From Methanocella paludicola SANAE (lineage in GTDB: Archaea > Halobacteriota > Methanocellia > Methanocellales > Methanocellaceae): a stretch of 64,000 nt of DNA. Where the stretch lies: the NCBI RefSeq assembly GCF_000011005.1, contig NC_013665.1:1651501-1715500 (forward strand). The letters run 5' to 3'. Both the position numbers and the translations under genes were made by a program. Of the stretch, positions 9,934 through 18,840 are shown piece by piece (the stretch's first letter is position 1; each line of letters begins with the position of its first letter). A model generated the notes under the pieces. That model saw nothing but the letters and a program-made list of their open reading frames with translations. It searched no databases and was not told where the DNA came from.

Positions 9934-10353
9934 TTAAAATTTTGATCCTAGAAGCTTTGAGAGTTCGCCGAGCTCCATGTACTTGTATGAGCTCAGGCGG
10001 TCTACGCTCGCCTTCTCCAGCGTTACGGCCTCTTTGCCGCTGACTTCGGTCGGCGTGCCGATGAAGACCCTGAGGCGTGCCATCGCGTCCTTCCCGCGCT
10101 GCGCCTTGTAGGGCAGCATGCCGCGGATAGTGCGCTTTATGATGGCGTCCGGCCTCTTCGGGTAGTACGGCCCCTTTTCTGTGGTGCCGCGGTCCACGGT
10201 CTGCTTGAACTCGGCGAACGTGGATGCCTTCGAGCCCGACAGTATTGCCTTGTCGGCGTTGATGATCGTGACTTCTTCGCCCTCAAGTAGCTTCTTGGCT
10301 ACGATGCTCGACAGCCTGCCGACGATGAGTCCCTGCGCGTTAATTAATACCAT
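9934..10353 (-). CDS. rplM: 50S ribosomal protein L13
   Basis: 139 residues. It starts [16 protein letters not shown] and has the [18 protein letters not shown] segment of archaeal L13/uL13. It is an early assembly protein of the large subunit. It lies 12 bp after L18e and 9 bp before S9, so the three are one transcription unit. Confidence 0.95.
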   Translation of the reverse strand: MVLINAQGLIVGRLSSIVAKKLLEGEEVTIINADKAILSGSKASTFAEFKQTVDRGTTEKGPYYPKRPDAIIKRTIRGMLPYKAQRGKDAMARLRVFIGTPTEVSGKEAVTLEKASVDRLSSYKYMELGELSKLLGSKF

Positions 10354-10365
10354 GCTTTGTCCTCC

Positions 10366-10728
10366 TCACCTGATGATGCGGACACCCTTGCCCGCGGGGT
10401 TCGTCTTCATGAGCTGTTCGATTGACATGCACTTGCCGTTGGCGCCGGAGATAAGTTCCTCGGCGGCGACGCTGAAGTTGAGAGCGGCGACCGTTACGGG
10501 GTGGTCGATGACGCCCGTGCCCAGGACTTTGCCCGGTACCAGGATAGTCTCGTTCTCCTTCGAGTAGCGGTTGATCTTGCTGATGTTGACCGCCGCGTAG
10601 TGCCTTGCCGGCTTCTCGAATCTCTCGGCAATGTCTCTCCAGAGCGCGACATTGTGCTCCCTGGACTGTGCCTTGAGGTCGAAAATGAGCTTCGATAATC
10701 TAGGGTTGGTTTTCTTTAAAGCCTTCAT
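10366..10728 (-). CDS. rpl18e: 50S ribosomal protein L18e
   Basis: 120 residues with NPRLSKLIFDLKAQSREH at the N-terminus, VPGKVLGTGVIDHPVTVAAL in the middle and NPAGKGVRIIR at the C-terminus, all typical of archaeal/eukaryotic L18e. It is the first gene of the minus-strand cluster here. In many archaea the RNA polymerase subunit D gene lies directly upstream; here a leader and a long palindrome take that place. Confidence 0.95.
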   Translation of the reverse strand: MKALKKTNPRLSKLIFDLKAQSREHNVALWRDIAERFEKPARHYAAVNISKINRYSKENETILVPGKVLGTGVIDHPVTVAALNFSVAAEELISGANGKCMSIEQLMKTNPAGKGVRIIR

Positions 10729-10917
10729 TTCTGAACCTCCGTAAGGCCTTCAGGCCTGACTCACGCATCGACGGTTTGATCGGTGCGCTCGGGCATTTCG
10801 CCCATTCGCCGGATAACCAGTGTTATCCTACGGTTCGCGTCATTTTATGATGACGGAGGCTCATAATGCCATTCGAGCATATGAAGTTTTCGGTAATTTT
10901 CCCGTATATATAGAGGT
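10729..10917 (-). promoter_or_regulatory. Promoter and structured leader of the L18e-L13-S9 operon
   Basis: On the minus strand a TATA-like run (CTCTATATATACGG, about 10903-10916) lies some 175 bp before the L18e start. The intervening leader can form a 7-bp hairpin with a 4-nt loop at 10811-10828 (GGATAAC and GTTATCC arms), and AGGCCT direct/inverted copies lie at about 10744-10757. A leader of this length before ribosomal protein genes could serve autoregulation; that is inference. Confidence 0.5.
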
Positions 10918-10969
10918 TTTACCACGGCCGGCACGGAGGGCAGCCTCTGTTTTAAGCCCGCTAAGAGGA

Positions 10970-11646
10970 TAAGTCCGCGAAGACGTTTTTCGAGCCCTAA
11001 GACCGCTAAGCTTGCGCAAAGACCGCGAAGACTATCTTAAAATTTATTACGATATAACGCCTAATCCATTTGAATATTAATTATCTTTGGATCTTCTCCA
11101 ATTTTTGGATGAACGTTCTTTTGCTTTTACTTATGCCTTCCTGGAGTGTCCAATACACAGGGCCACGAAGTCACGGAGGACTCACAAAGACTTTTTTTTA
11201 TATGCAAGGCTCAGAGGGGACAGAGCCCGGTTTATTATTTTCCTGAGAGACAGAGATCATCGAGATACGGTTGACGAATAAACAACGTTAAAGTGAAAAA
11301 TGGTTTATCGTCGCCCGAGCCTTTTTCAACTCTGTCTCTCAGTTAAGTATAAACCCGTCTCCGTCCCCTCAGTGTCTCCCATCTAAAAGAAAAACTCCGT
11401 GCGTTCTCCGTGGCCTCGTGGCCCTGTGTATTGGACACTCCACGACGGCATAGGGAAAAGGATACAAAATGTTTAACCTAAAATCACAGCAGGCAATAAA
11501 AACCAATAGTTCCTCATCCAACAATCGGAGAAGAACCACTTTCTTTTAATGTTTCTTTTAATATATCTTCGCGGTCTTTGCGTAAGCTTAGCGGTCTTAG
11601 GGCTCGAAACAGTCTTCGCGGACTTAACAAGCTTCGCGAGCTTAAA
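10970..11646. repeat. Long imperfect palindrome, family B copy 1
   Basis: About 680 bp. The outer arms are of the type AGTCCGCGAAGACG ... CGCAAAGACCGCGAAG and its complement at the far end (TTCGCGGTCTTTGCG ... CGTCTTCGCGGACTT). Middle arms centre on TGGAGTGTCCAATACACAGG and its complement, and inner arms on CTGAGAGACAGAG. A nearly identical copy in reverse orientation lies at about 54.67-55.31 kb. No protein is credibly encoded. This accounts for the gene-free stretch 10918-11688. Confidence 0.85.
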
Positions 11647-11688
11647 ACCGGCAATGCTCGTATAAATTAGGCTAATTCAACACAGAAA

Positions 11689-12132
11689 TTATTTAAGCAG
11701 GACCTTTTTAAGTATCAGGCCCTTCGGGCAGGTACCGGTCGCTTCGCCGTATACTTCGCTGATCGTATATTTCTCGCCGTTAACGAGCCCGGCCGGGTGA
11801 CAGCCCTCGTACGACGGGCATGCCTTATCGCACTTCGGCTCCTCGTACGTCAGCTTCGAGCCGTTGAACGCCTTCCTCGACTCGATCACAACGACGACGG
11901 GGGCGGGAGAGACTTCGACGGCACGGACGCTCGTGTCGTGCAAAAAGCACTCGTGATCGCTGCCGGTGCGTAGGGCGACGACTATATACTTCTTGCCCTT
12001 ATCCAGGTTGAGGCACACTGCCTTGAGCTTACACTTCTCGCATTCCGGCTGGGGGCCGCGGTAGATGAACTCCGTTCCCTTCTTTGCGAGCTTACTGCCT
12101 ATGAGCGTGATGGTGATGTTAGGTCCCGGCAT
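11689..12132 (-). CDS. UPF0179 family cysteine-rich protein
   Basis: 147 residues resembling the archaeal UPF0179 family of unknown function. Two cysteine clusters stand out, CEKCKLKAVC around residues 31-40 and CDKACPSYEGC around residues 101-111, with a further Cys in TGTCPKG near the C-terminus; the spacing suggests metal or iron-sulfur binding (inference). It lies 77 bp after a PurM/HypE-like gene on the same strand. Confidence 0.8.
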   Translation of the reverse strand: MPGPNITITLIGSKLAKKGTEFIYRGPQPECEKCKLKAVCLNLDKGKKYIVVALRTGSDHECFLHDTSVRAVEVSPAPVVVVIESRKAFNGSKLTYEEPKCDKACPSYEGCHPAGLVNGEKYTISEVYGEATGTCPKGLILKKVLLK

Positions 12133-12209
12133 GGTCTCTCCTTAAAATGGCCGCACTTACTTATAGAACTACTACGACCATAAAAATTTTCTCTAAAATG
12201 AAAAATAAT

Positions 12210-13583
12210 TTAGGTGTCCGACTTGAGCTTTTGAGGCTTACCGGACGAATACGCCGAAAGGTCGCTGTCCCTGCTCCTGATGCGAGCGACCATGCGCTCC
12301 TTCTTTTGTATTGCATGGGCCGCTGCCTGGTCGACCTTTTTCTTCATCTCCTCGAAGGACATCGGGGTCTCTTCGCCCACGAGCTTCTTGATGGGCGTAT
12401 ATGCGGATTCCCTGAACTTCGGGGTGAAGTCTCTCTCGACGCCGTTCTCCACGAGGTATGCCCCGTGGCCTTCCAGGACCTCGCCGACGATGTCGATCTT
12501 GACGCCCTTGCTCCGGACCGCGGCCATGATGGCTTCGGCGTTCTCGGGGGGCGCGATGATAAGTAAGGCGTCCAGCGAGACGCCCAGGTAGTCGATCTTC
12601 AGCGCGTCGAGCATCTTCAGCACCGTGGGCTCGACCAGCTTACGCATCTTTTCCTCGTAGAACACGAGCTTGACCCCGGCGGTGCCGGCGATCTCGTAGG
12701 CGTCGCCACGGATGCCGCCGTTGGTCACGTCGGTCATGGCGTGGATCTTACCAATGAGGTCGTGCTCGAACAGGGATTCGCAGGCCTCTAAGAATTTTAC
12801 GTTCAGGGTCTTCTCGACCACGTCGTGCATGCCGAAGTACAGGGCGGTCGTGGAGACGGTGCCTCCGCCGGCGCCCTCGCTGACCATGATGACGTCGCCG
12901 GGCCTGGACTGGATGCGCGCGGTGAGCTCCTTTGCCACGCCCACGGCGCCCACACAGCCGGTCATCCTGTCGCCGATGACCATGTCGCCGCCGATGCGGA
13001 GCGTGCTTCCTGTTACTAGCGGTACACCGATGAGGTCCGATACCGTCGTGATCCCGGCAGTATAATCGAAGATCTTGGAGACGTCGCCGTCATCGGCGAT
13101 GTGAATATCCGAGAATAGAGCCACCGGCTTAGCGCCCATCACGTACAGGTCACGGAGCGAAGCCCGCGTACAGTGAAAGCCTGCTAAAAATGGAAAGTCG
13201 GACAGGCGAGAGTGCATACCGTCGACTGTGACAACCACATACTGGCCACCCGCCTTAACGACGCCGGAGTCATCCATCTGGCTCGAATCGCACACGGCAT
13301 CGGTCTTACCGATGACCTCGGCGATCTTACTGTGCGCATAGAAGTCGCCCCGGCCCCTCGAGCCCACGCCGAAGGCGCCCATGGTGACGCCACAGGGCTG
13401 GCTGGCAATGACATCGTCCCTTACGTCCAGGGTGGCCCTTGCCTCGACGATGACCGCCTCCGCGAGCCTCTTCGCTCCCTCGGGGGAGATGTCCTTGACC
13501 TCTCGAATGCGGTCCGCCAGCTTTTCCGCGAGCCCGGTATCGCCTTTCCTGAGCCCTCTCTTCGCGTATCCTTCTATGTCCAT
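12210..13583 (-). CDS. AIR synthase-related (PurM/HypE-like) protein
   Basis: 457 residues with the ATP-binding fold of PurM, HypE and selenophosphate synthetase. Visible signatures are an Asp-rich nucleotide/metal region (SSQMDDSGVV, VTVDGMHSRL), the helix with RASLRDLYVMGAKPVALFSDI, GCVGAVG, and the C-terminal domain with AMTDVTNGGIRGDAYEIAG. It is longer than canonical HypE, with about 60 charged C-terminal residues. Members of this group act in hydrogenase maturation or as uncharacterised ATP-dependent dehydratases; the substrate here is unknown. Confidence 0.8.
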   Translation of the reverse strand: MDIEGYAKRGLRKGDTGLAEKLADRIREVKDISPEGAKRLAEAVIVEARATLDVRDDVIASQPCGVTMGAFGVGSRGRGDFYAHSKIAEVIGKTDAVCDSSQMDDSGVVKAGGQYVVVTVDGMHSRLSDFPFLAGFHCTRASLRDLYVMGAKPVALFSDIHIADDGDVSKIFDYTAGITTVSDLIGVPLVTGSTLRIGGDMVIGDRMTGCVGAVGVAKELTARIQSRPGDVIMVSEGAGGGTVSTTALYFGMHDVVEKTLNVKFLEACESLFEHDLIGKIHAMTDVTNGGIRGDAYEIAGTAGVKLVFYEEKMRKLVEPTVLKMLDALKIDYLGVSLDALLIIAPPENAEAIMAAVRSKGVKIDIVGEVLEGHGAYLVENGVERDFTPKFRESAYTPIKKLVGEETPMSFEEMKKKVDQAAAHAIQKKERMVARIRSRDSDLSAYSSGKPQKLKSDT

Positions 13584-13753
13584 TCGTGCACACCTATGAA
13601 GACTACAATGCTCCTTTTTTAACCATATATATTATGCTTTAATATCTTTTCGATACGCCAAAAACAGCGGCGATGTTCTTTCTAGATTACACAAAGCATA
13701 AATAAAATGAGCCATCATTCATTTTCTTAGCTCAAAGTGAATAAAGGTGTATA

Positions 13754-14110
13754 ATGACAAACAGAGTCCTGGTCGTCGACGATAATCCCGATATTTGCGA
13801 CATCGTCAGCATTGCCCTTAAAGGCAAGGGCATCGAAGTCAGGACCGCAGAGACGGGCAACGACGGCATCAGCATTTTTCTCCAGTTCATGCCTGACATC
13901 GTCCTGCTCGATTATAAGCTGCCCGACATGGACGGCAACGACGTGGCAAAAAAGATCAAGGCGACCGGGAAAGCGACCGGCATCATAAGGATGACCGGGG
14001 AGAACGTGATCGGCAACGACGTCGACATGTCGCTTTACGTAGGTAAGCTCCAGAAGCCCTTTAAGCTGGCAGAAATGGTCCAGTATGTCGAAGACCACAT
14101 AAAAAAATAA
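13754..14110 (+). CDS. Single-domain response regulator (REC)
   Basis: 118 residues forming only a receiver domain. Acidic pair Asp9-Asp10 (VVDDN), phospho-acceptor Asp53 (LLDYKLPDMDG), Thr81 (MTGE) and Lys101 (LQKPF) complete the active site. No output domain is attached, as is common for archaeal receivers. No kinase gene is adjacent; the nearest histidine kinase in the window is at 27264. A partner therefore cannot be assigned. Confidence 0.9.
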   Translation: MTNRVLVVDDNPDICDIVSIALKGKGIEVRTAETGNDGISIFLQFMPDIVLLDYKLPDMDGNDVAKKIKATGKATGIIRMTGENVIGNDVDMSLYVGKLQKPFKLAEMVQYVEDHIKK

Positions 14111-14114
14111 CGGC

Positions 14115-14798
14115 TTATTTTCCGTTCGGCTCGTATATGATGTCGTACTCCGTGATCAGGTGATTGCCCACTTTATAGAAGTCGGTCAGGTCCGTCCCGA
14201 CGACCTGGCCGATGGAGTCCACCCCCGGGCCCCCGACGAGCGACGGCGTGCTGTCGCCGCCAATGATATAGGGTATCTGGATCAGGATGATGTGGTCGAT
14301 CATGTGCTTTTGTATGAGCAGCCAGATCAGCGTCGGCCCGCCTTCGACCATCAGGCGCTTTATGCCTCTTTTTGTGAGGCCCTCCATCATGAGCTCGAGG
14401 TCGACGGCCTCTTTACCGCAGACCATGACTTCGGCGCCCTTCTGCCGGATCGCTTCCACCTTTTCCGGGCTTGCACGACCGGAAACGACGATTATCGTCG
14501 GAGCATCGTGATTAAGAACGTTCGACCCGGGCGGTATGGACGCATCCGAGCAAGGGACGACCCGTACCGGGCTCCTGCCCTCAACAAGCCGGTTAGTAAG
14601 GATCGAATTATCGATCTTGATCGTATTACTGCCCACCATGATGGCGTCGAACTCAGTCCGCTTCTTATGCAAAAACCTCTGGCTCTCCATGTCCATGAGG
14701 CCCATGATGATCTTGCTGGAGAGCCCCCGCTTTAAGGTCAATTTACCGTCGACGGTCATCTCGGATATCAGTGTAACGTATGGCCTGCTCGCGCTCAT
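14115..14798 (-). CDS. 2,5-diamino-6-(ribosylamino)pyrimidinone 5'-phosphate reductase
   Basis: 227 residues of the RibD C-terminal/dihydrofolate reductase-like fold. It begins MSASRPYVTLISEMTVDGKL and contains RLMVEGGPTLIWLLI, characteristic of the archaeal enzyme (ArfC type) that reduces the ribosylamino side chain in riboflavin and F420 precursor synthesis. The start at 14798 was chosen over an upstream in-frame ATG at 14900 because AGGAG lies just before it and family homology begins there. It converges on the response regulator with a 4-bp gap. Confidence 0.88.
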   Translation of the reverse strand: MSASRPYVTLISEMTVDGKLTLKRGLSSKIIMGLMDMESQRFLHKKRTEFDAIMVGSNTIKIDNSILTNRLVEGRSPVRVVPCSDASIPPGSNVLNHDAPTIIVVSGRASPEKVEAIRQKGAEVMVCGKEAVDLELMMEGLTKRGIKRLMVEGGPTLIWLLIQKHMIDHIILIQIPYIIGGDSTPSLVGGPGVDSIGQVVGTDLTDFYKVGNHLITEYDIIYEPNGK

Positions 14799-14964
14799 GT
14801 GAACTCCTGACAATTCTACTCGATTGCTAATAGGTTTTTCCCCCGGTGGATATGGCCCATATAAAATCGCTGATTCCACAATAATCAGGCGTTCCACCAA
14901 ATATATTCCAAACGTTATTATTATAATAATATGTTTATATAAACATTAACGAATAGGTGAGTCT

Positions 14965-15945
14965 ATGTTCCATAAAACAACCCTTAAAATGCTATCATAT
15001 GCGCTGGCTATTACGGTACTCGCAGCCTTAGCCTCAATGCCGCCTGCCATGGCCGAGTCGGCCACTGTCTACGGGCAAGTCACCCTTAACGGGGAGCCGG
15101 TAAACGGGGCCACTGTCTCCTGTAATGGTAACACAACGACAACATCCTCATCGATCTATAACGGGTTTTACACACTGTCGCTGCCGATCGGTAAGGATTA
15201 CCCCGTCACGGCCACATACACGGCGAACGGCACCACATATACTGCTTCTGACAACATCGACCTGACCGGCACCACATCGACATCAACACCCATTGCCTTA
15301 AGCGCCCTTGCATTGACGGCCCAGGCAGCAGCCACTCCTACGCCGACCCCGACCCCGACGCCTACGCCCACGCCGAGCCCTAACGCTTCGGCATCTCCTT
15401 CGCCCACTGCGAACGCGTCTATCACGCCAACGCCGTCTCCCACGCCGACCCCGACAGCCACTCCAACTCCCACGGCCACGCCAAAGCCAGCATCTTATAC
15501 ACAGCCTTCGTACCCGACATATACGCCTACGCCAACGCCCGAGCCGACTCCGACGCCCACGCCGACGCCTGTCGTGCAGCGCAAGGTCTTTTCGTCCCCC
15601 AAATGGGAGACTGACCACGGGATGATCACTGTCTCTAACGTCGGCGACACGCCCATCACGGTCCGTTCATGGGTGGGAGACCAGTCAAACAACACTACCG
15701 TTACAGGGAATGAAACCAGATCGATCCTGACGCCTATTGCCCTGTTAGAGGAAAACCAGATCGTGGACATGGGCTTCGAGGCATACGAGAACGATGTGCT
15801 CATCGATTCGTATAAGGCCAGCCTGTATATGGATCCGACGGCGACCCCGGCCCCAACGAAAGCCCAGTCGCCTGGATTTGCCGGGGCAATAGCCTTAGCT
15901 GGCTTACTGGCAGCAGGATACCTGATAACAAGGAAGGAGGACTAA
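14965..15945 (+). CDS. Surface protein with Thr-Pro linker and PGF-CTERM tail
   Basis: 326 residues. A signal peptide (residues 1-30, ending PPAMAES) is followed by a carboxypeptidase-regulatory-like beta domain ([19 protein letters not shown]) at about 30-110. A long Thr/Pro/Ser linker spans about 117-205, then a second domain at about 208-295. The C-terminus [18 protein letters not shown] plus RKED is a PGF-CTERM signal, expected to be cleaved by archaeosortase A with lipid attachment. No archaeosortase gene is in the window. The function is likely surface-structural. Confidence 0.85.
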   Translation: MFHKTTLKMLSYALAITVLAALASMPPAMAESATVYGQVTLNGEPVNGATVSCNGNTTTTSSSIYNGFYTLSLPIGKDYPVTATYTANGTTYTASDNIDLTGTTSTSTPIALSALALTAQAAATPTPTPTPTPTPTPSPNASASPSPTANASITPTPSPTPTPTATPTPTATPKPASYTQPSYPTYTPTPTPEPTPTPTPTPVVQRKVFSSPKWETDHGMITVSNVGDTPITVRSWVGDQSNNTTVTGNETRSILTPIALLEENQIVDMGFEAYENDVLIDSYKASLYMDPTATPAPTKAQSPGFAGAIALAGLLAAGYLITRKED

Positions 15946-15980
15946 GCGCCTGAGACCAGGCGCCTCCTTCATTAAAAATT
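15946..15980. terminator. Hairpin terminator between convergent genes
   Basis: GCGCCTG (15946-15952) and CAGGCGC (15957-15963) form a 7-bp stem with a 4-nt loop directly after the stop of the PGF-CTERM gene, followed by an AT-rich run. It can serve both that gene and the convergent regulator. Confidence 0.6.
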
Positions 15981-15981
15981 T

Positions 15982-16308
15982 TTAAGCTTTCACTTTTTGC
16001 CCGGTCTTGGCGGATAAGATCTCTTTGATATCCTTATGGCTCTCTTTCTCGCCCTCTAAGGCCAGTATGTCCAGCGTATAAGAGACGATCCTGGCGCCCT
16101 TGTTCGACAGGTGGTAGCCGTCGGGATCCTTCTCGAGAATGTCCGAGGCCATGAGCGCCTTCAGCAGGCGGTTCAGGATGCCGGGATTCAGCTTGGTCTC
16201 GAACATGATGTCCGTAAACTTCGTCTTCCCCCTCGTCACCGTAAACAGGACGTCCATAGCGCCCGCGTACGACAGCGTCTTTAATATTTCGAATTCCTTT
16301 TTCTCCAT
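15982..16308 (-). CDS. Winged-helix transcriptional regulator
   Basis: 108 residues. KEFEILKTLSYAGAMDVLF followed by TKFTDIMFETKLNPGILNR and a wing region around EKDPDGYHLSNKG give the pattern of a small archaeal winged-helix protein related to the MarR/HxlR-like set. No second domain is seen. It is convergent with the PGF-CTERM surface protein; its own AT-rich promoter region (16309-16477) contains a CTAATATTTTAATATTT run. Targets are unknown. Confidence 0.75.
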   Translation of the reverse strand: MEKKEFEILKTLSYAGAMDVLFTVTRGKTKFTDIMFETKLNPGILNRLLKALMASDILEKDPDGYHLSNKGARIVSYTLDILALEGEKESHKDIKEILSAKTGQKVKA

Positions 16309-16477
16309 AATCTTTACCCGCTTTAATTTTACTTAAACATTTAATAAATCTTTATTAGTAACTAGTTATTTATAATGTGTACTTAAACGATTTAAAGGTT
16401 ATGATATCAAACGCATACTGACTAATATTTTAATATTTCTACCATATATAAGTAGCTTTAGGTTTATCTGGCGTATC

Positions 16478-17125
16478 CTATACAAGGGATATCTCTATGC
16501 GCTCACGCCCTTTTCCGGGCTTTTTGCCCCTGGAGATGGTAATATGGCCGATCTCTTTTGAGTTTTTAGGGTGCGTGCCACAGCAATCCATCTTCCAGGG
16601 CGCCATCTCCCAGCGCAGCACGCCGGAGTCCACGGGGTCACGATATGTCTTTATATCCCAGCCTTCGGCGATGAGCGCGTTCGCCCTGTCCTCGACCTCC
16701 TTCAGCTTTGCCTTATCCAGCGGCGCCTCGAACAGGTAGTCGGACCTTTCCTTATTCTCGTCCAGCAGCCCTGAGGACGCGATGGTGCAGGCATCGCCGA
16801 ACACCTCTTTCATCAAGTAATACACGATGTGGGAGGCGGAGTGCAGGCGCATTTTCCTGTAGCGCTTTTCCCAGTCGATGGCGCACTCGACCATGTCGCC
16901 CGCCTTGAACGAGGGAGCGCTCTCCATGATATGTACGATACGGCCGTTCCCGGCCACGGTATCGACGACCTTTACGCCGCCGATGGTGCCCGAATCCCCG
17001 GTCTGGCCGCCGCCCCTGGGGAAAAAGTACGTATCCTCGAGGATCACGTTGACGCCGTCCACGGATGCGACTTTACTCTTAAATTCCCTCACATAGGGGT
17101 CGTCAAAATAATGATTGTCGGGCAT
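16478..17125 (-). CDS. alaX: Alanyl-tRNA editing protein AlaX
   Basis: 215 residues of the AlaRS editing domain. Zinc ligands are visible in LHSASHIVYY (HxxxH) and in MDCCGTHPKNSKEIG (CxxxH). N-terminal FPRGGGQTGDSG is the conserved glycine-rich motif. It hydrolyses mischarged Ser- or Gly-tRNA-Ala. The start at 17125 shares one base with the stop of the upstream aminopeptidase gene (TAATG), so this start is preferred to an in-frame upstream one and the two genes are coupled. Confidence 0.9.
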   Translation of the reverse strand: MPDNHYFDDPYVREFKSKVASVDGVNVILEDTYFFPRGGGQTGDSGTIGGVKVVDTVAGNGRIVHIMESAPSFKAGDMVECAIDWEKRYRKMRLHSASHIVYYLMKEVFGDACTIASSGLLDENKERSDYLFEAPLDKAKLKEVEDRANALIAEGWDIKTYRDPVDSGVLRWEMAPWKMDCCGTHPKNSKEIGHITISRGKKPGKGRERIEISLV

Positions 17126-18081
17126 TACAGGAACTCCTTGATGTCCAGCTTCTTGCCGTCGACGTATACGGTCGGGTGGGTCACGATGCCGTCGCAGTGC
17201 ATGGCCACGGTGCAAGTGCCCCCGAAGCCGCAGTCGTTGCCCAGTGCCATGTGGATCGTATTGCCCACCTTCTCATCTTCAAGCAGGATGCCCCAGAGCC
17301 TGGCCTTCGGGTTCATGCCTATCCCGAGCTCTGCCATATGCCGGGCATCGGGGCCCAGCTCTTCGAATAGCTTTTTCAGGTCGTCGGCGTGGGCGCCCCT
17401 GGCGTCGACGCAAACGCCGTCCTTGATGATCAACTCGAGGGGCGTGTCCAGCAGCCCCCAATCCCCGAACGTGCCGTCCACCACGAGCTTACCGTTCGCG
17501 CTGGTGGGAGCAATGAAGAGCTCGCCGCCGGGCAGGTTGGTGAAATCGCCTTTATTAAGGGCCAGCCCTGTGTCCATGTGCCACTCCCGGCCTGCAAATT
17601 CGACATTTATATCGGTGCCAAGGGGAGTGGTGATATGAGCAGTCTTCGTGCCCTGCTGCAGCTTATAAAGCTGCTCTATGCGGTCCCTCATCCTGAAATA
17701 GTCTGCAGTCATGCCGCCGGTGGAGAACATGTCGGTGATGAGCTCCTTCGTGCCCTCGGTGAGCGGTATAGTTGCGATGCGGGCGCCGTTCAGGCATGCT
17801 TTCTTCCTGGCCTGCGTGTGGGTGAGCGAAAAGACGGTGGGCGCGATGACAACGTCCGAATGCAGCATGGCATCGGCAATGACTTCGGGCGGCTCCTCGC
17901 CGCTCCTGGTGCGGGGCTTCATTTCCATGTAGATAGATTCCGCTCCCAGCTCCATGGCCGCCTCGTACAGCGGCACGCCGATGAAATCCCTCTCCGTGTC
18001 GCAGACGATCAGGACCTTTTCCCCGGGCTTCACGCCCATGCAGTCCCTGACCGCGATCATTGCGCTCTCTTTAATGCTCAT
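17125..18081 (-). CDS. M29 family (thermophilic) aminopeptidase
   Basis: 318 residues. The protein matches the M29-type metallo-aminopeptidase family, with the C-terminal metal-binding region containing HMAELGIGMNPKAR (His/Glu ligands) and HMALGNDCGFGG, then MHCDGIVTHPTVYVDGK. It releases N-terminal residues from peptides. It lies 68 bp after the CinA-like gene and overlaps the AlaX gene by one base. Confidence 0.87.
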   Translation of the reverse strand: MSIKESAMIAVRDCMGVKPGEKVLIVCDTERDFIGVPLYEAAMELGAESIYMEMKPRTRSGEEPPEVIADAMLHSDVVIAPTVFSLTHTQARKKACLNGARIATIPLTEGTKELITDMFSTGGMTADYFRMRDRIEQLYKLQQGTKTAHITTPLGTDINVEFAGREWHMDTGLALNKGDFTNLPGGELFIAPTSANGKLVVDGTFGDWGLLDTPLELIIKDGVCVDARGAHADDLKKLFEELGPDARHMAELGIGMNPKARLWGILLEDEKVGNTIHMALGNDCGFGGTCTVAMHCDGIVTHPTVYVDGKKLDIKEFL

Positions 18082-18149
18082 GAAAAGCCCTCGGTATGAA
18101 TTATAATTGCATACTTCGGCTATCCGATATATCTTTCGTCAGAAAAAAT

Positions 18150-18839
18150 TTACAGGATGCGCCCTGCGAGCCACTCCTTTGCCGCTTTGAGCCGGTCAGG
18201 GTCATAAGACTTCATCTTGATCTTGACCACGCCCGAAGGATATGAGCCGAACGTGACTTCGGGGAAAAGCCTGACGGCCTCGTTGAGGTCATTGACAAGG
18301 GCCGACTCGGGCTTATTCGAGATCAGCCAGTCCACGTGGAGCTTAGGGCCCCTGAACTGCTGTCTGACCAGCTCGAACATGGCCTTCATCTCGGATGGCA
18401 CACCGGGGAACGTGTAGACTCTGTTGTCGACGATGAAGCCGGGGGCGGCGCCCACCGGGTTCGGGATGACCGTCGTATTTTCGGGTATGTCCGCCATGTT
18501 GTACGATTGGGGCAGCGGGGACCGGTGATACCGGGCAGCATATGCCTCGACCACTTTTACAGCCTCCGGGTCCCGGATCAGCTTGCGGCCGAATGCAAGG
18601 GCTACCGCCTGCCTCGTCACATCGTCGTGCGTGGGGCCGAGGCCGCCCGTCACCAGGACCTTATCCGCCCTGATCTCCTTCAGCGTTCGTGCGATGACAT
18701 CGATATCGTCCGGAACGACCTCTATCCTCTTCACAACGGTGCCAAGCTCGGTGAGATTTTTCGCCAGCCATGTCGAGTTAAGGTCGGCGATGTCTCCCGA
18801 AAGGAGCTCGTCGCCGATACACAGGATGACCGCATCCAT
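18150..18839 (-). CDS. CinA/MoaB-like molybdopterin-binding domain protein
   Basis: 229 residues with the MoCF-biosynthesis fold. Signature parts are ILCIGDELLSGDIADLNS at the N-terminus, VLVTGGLGPTHDDVTRQA near residue 60, and NPVGAAPGF and YTFPGVPSEM further on. This is the COG1058 type, lacking the C-terminal amidohydrolase domain of bacterial CinA. Members have been linked to pyrophosphatase activity on nucleotide sugars or NAD derivatives. Role here unresolved. Confidence 0.85.
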   Translation of the reverse strand: MDAVILCIGDELLSGDIADLNSTWLAKNLTELGTVVKRIEVVPDDIDVIARTLKEIRADKVLVTGGLGPTHDDVTRQAVALAFGRKLIRDPEAVKVVEAYAARYHRSPLPQSYNMADIPENTTVIPNPVGAAPGFIVDNRVYTFPGVPSEMKAMFELVRQQFRGPKLHVDWLISNKPESALVNDLNEAVRLFPEVTFGSYPSGVVKIKMKSYDPDRLKAAKEWLAGRIL

Positions 18840-18840
18840 T

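Noticed and set aside
11087-11281. 64-codon open frame present in both family B palindromes (also 54995-55189, minus strand)
   Set aside because: The two are identical only because the repeats are; the frame runs through the palindrome arms, and no ribosome site or protein family is seen.
15340-15560. Minus-strand Gly/Val- and Arg-rich frames opposite the Thr-Pro linker
   Set aside because: They are artefacts of the repetitive linker DNA read on the other strand.
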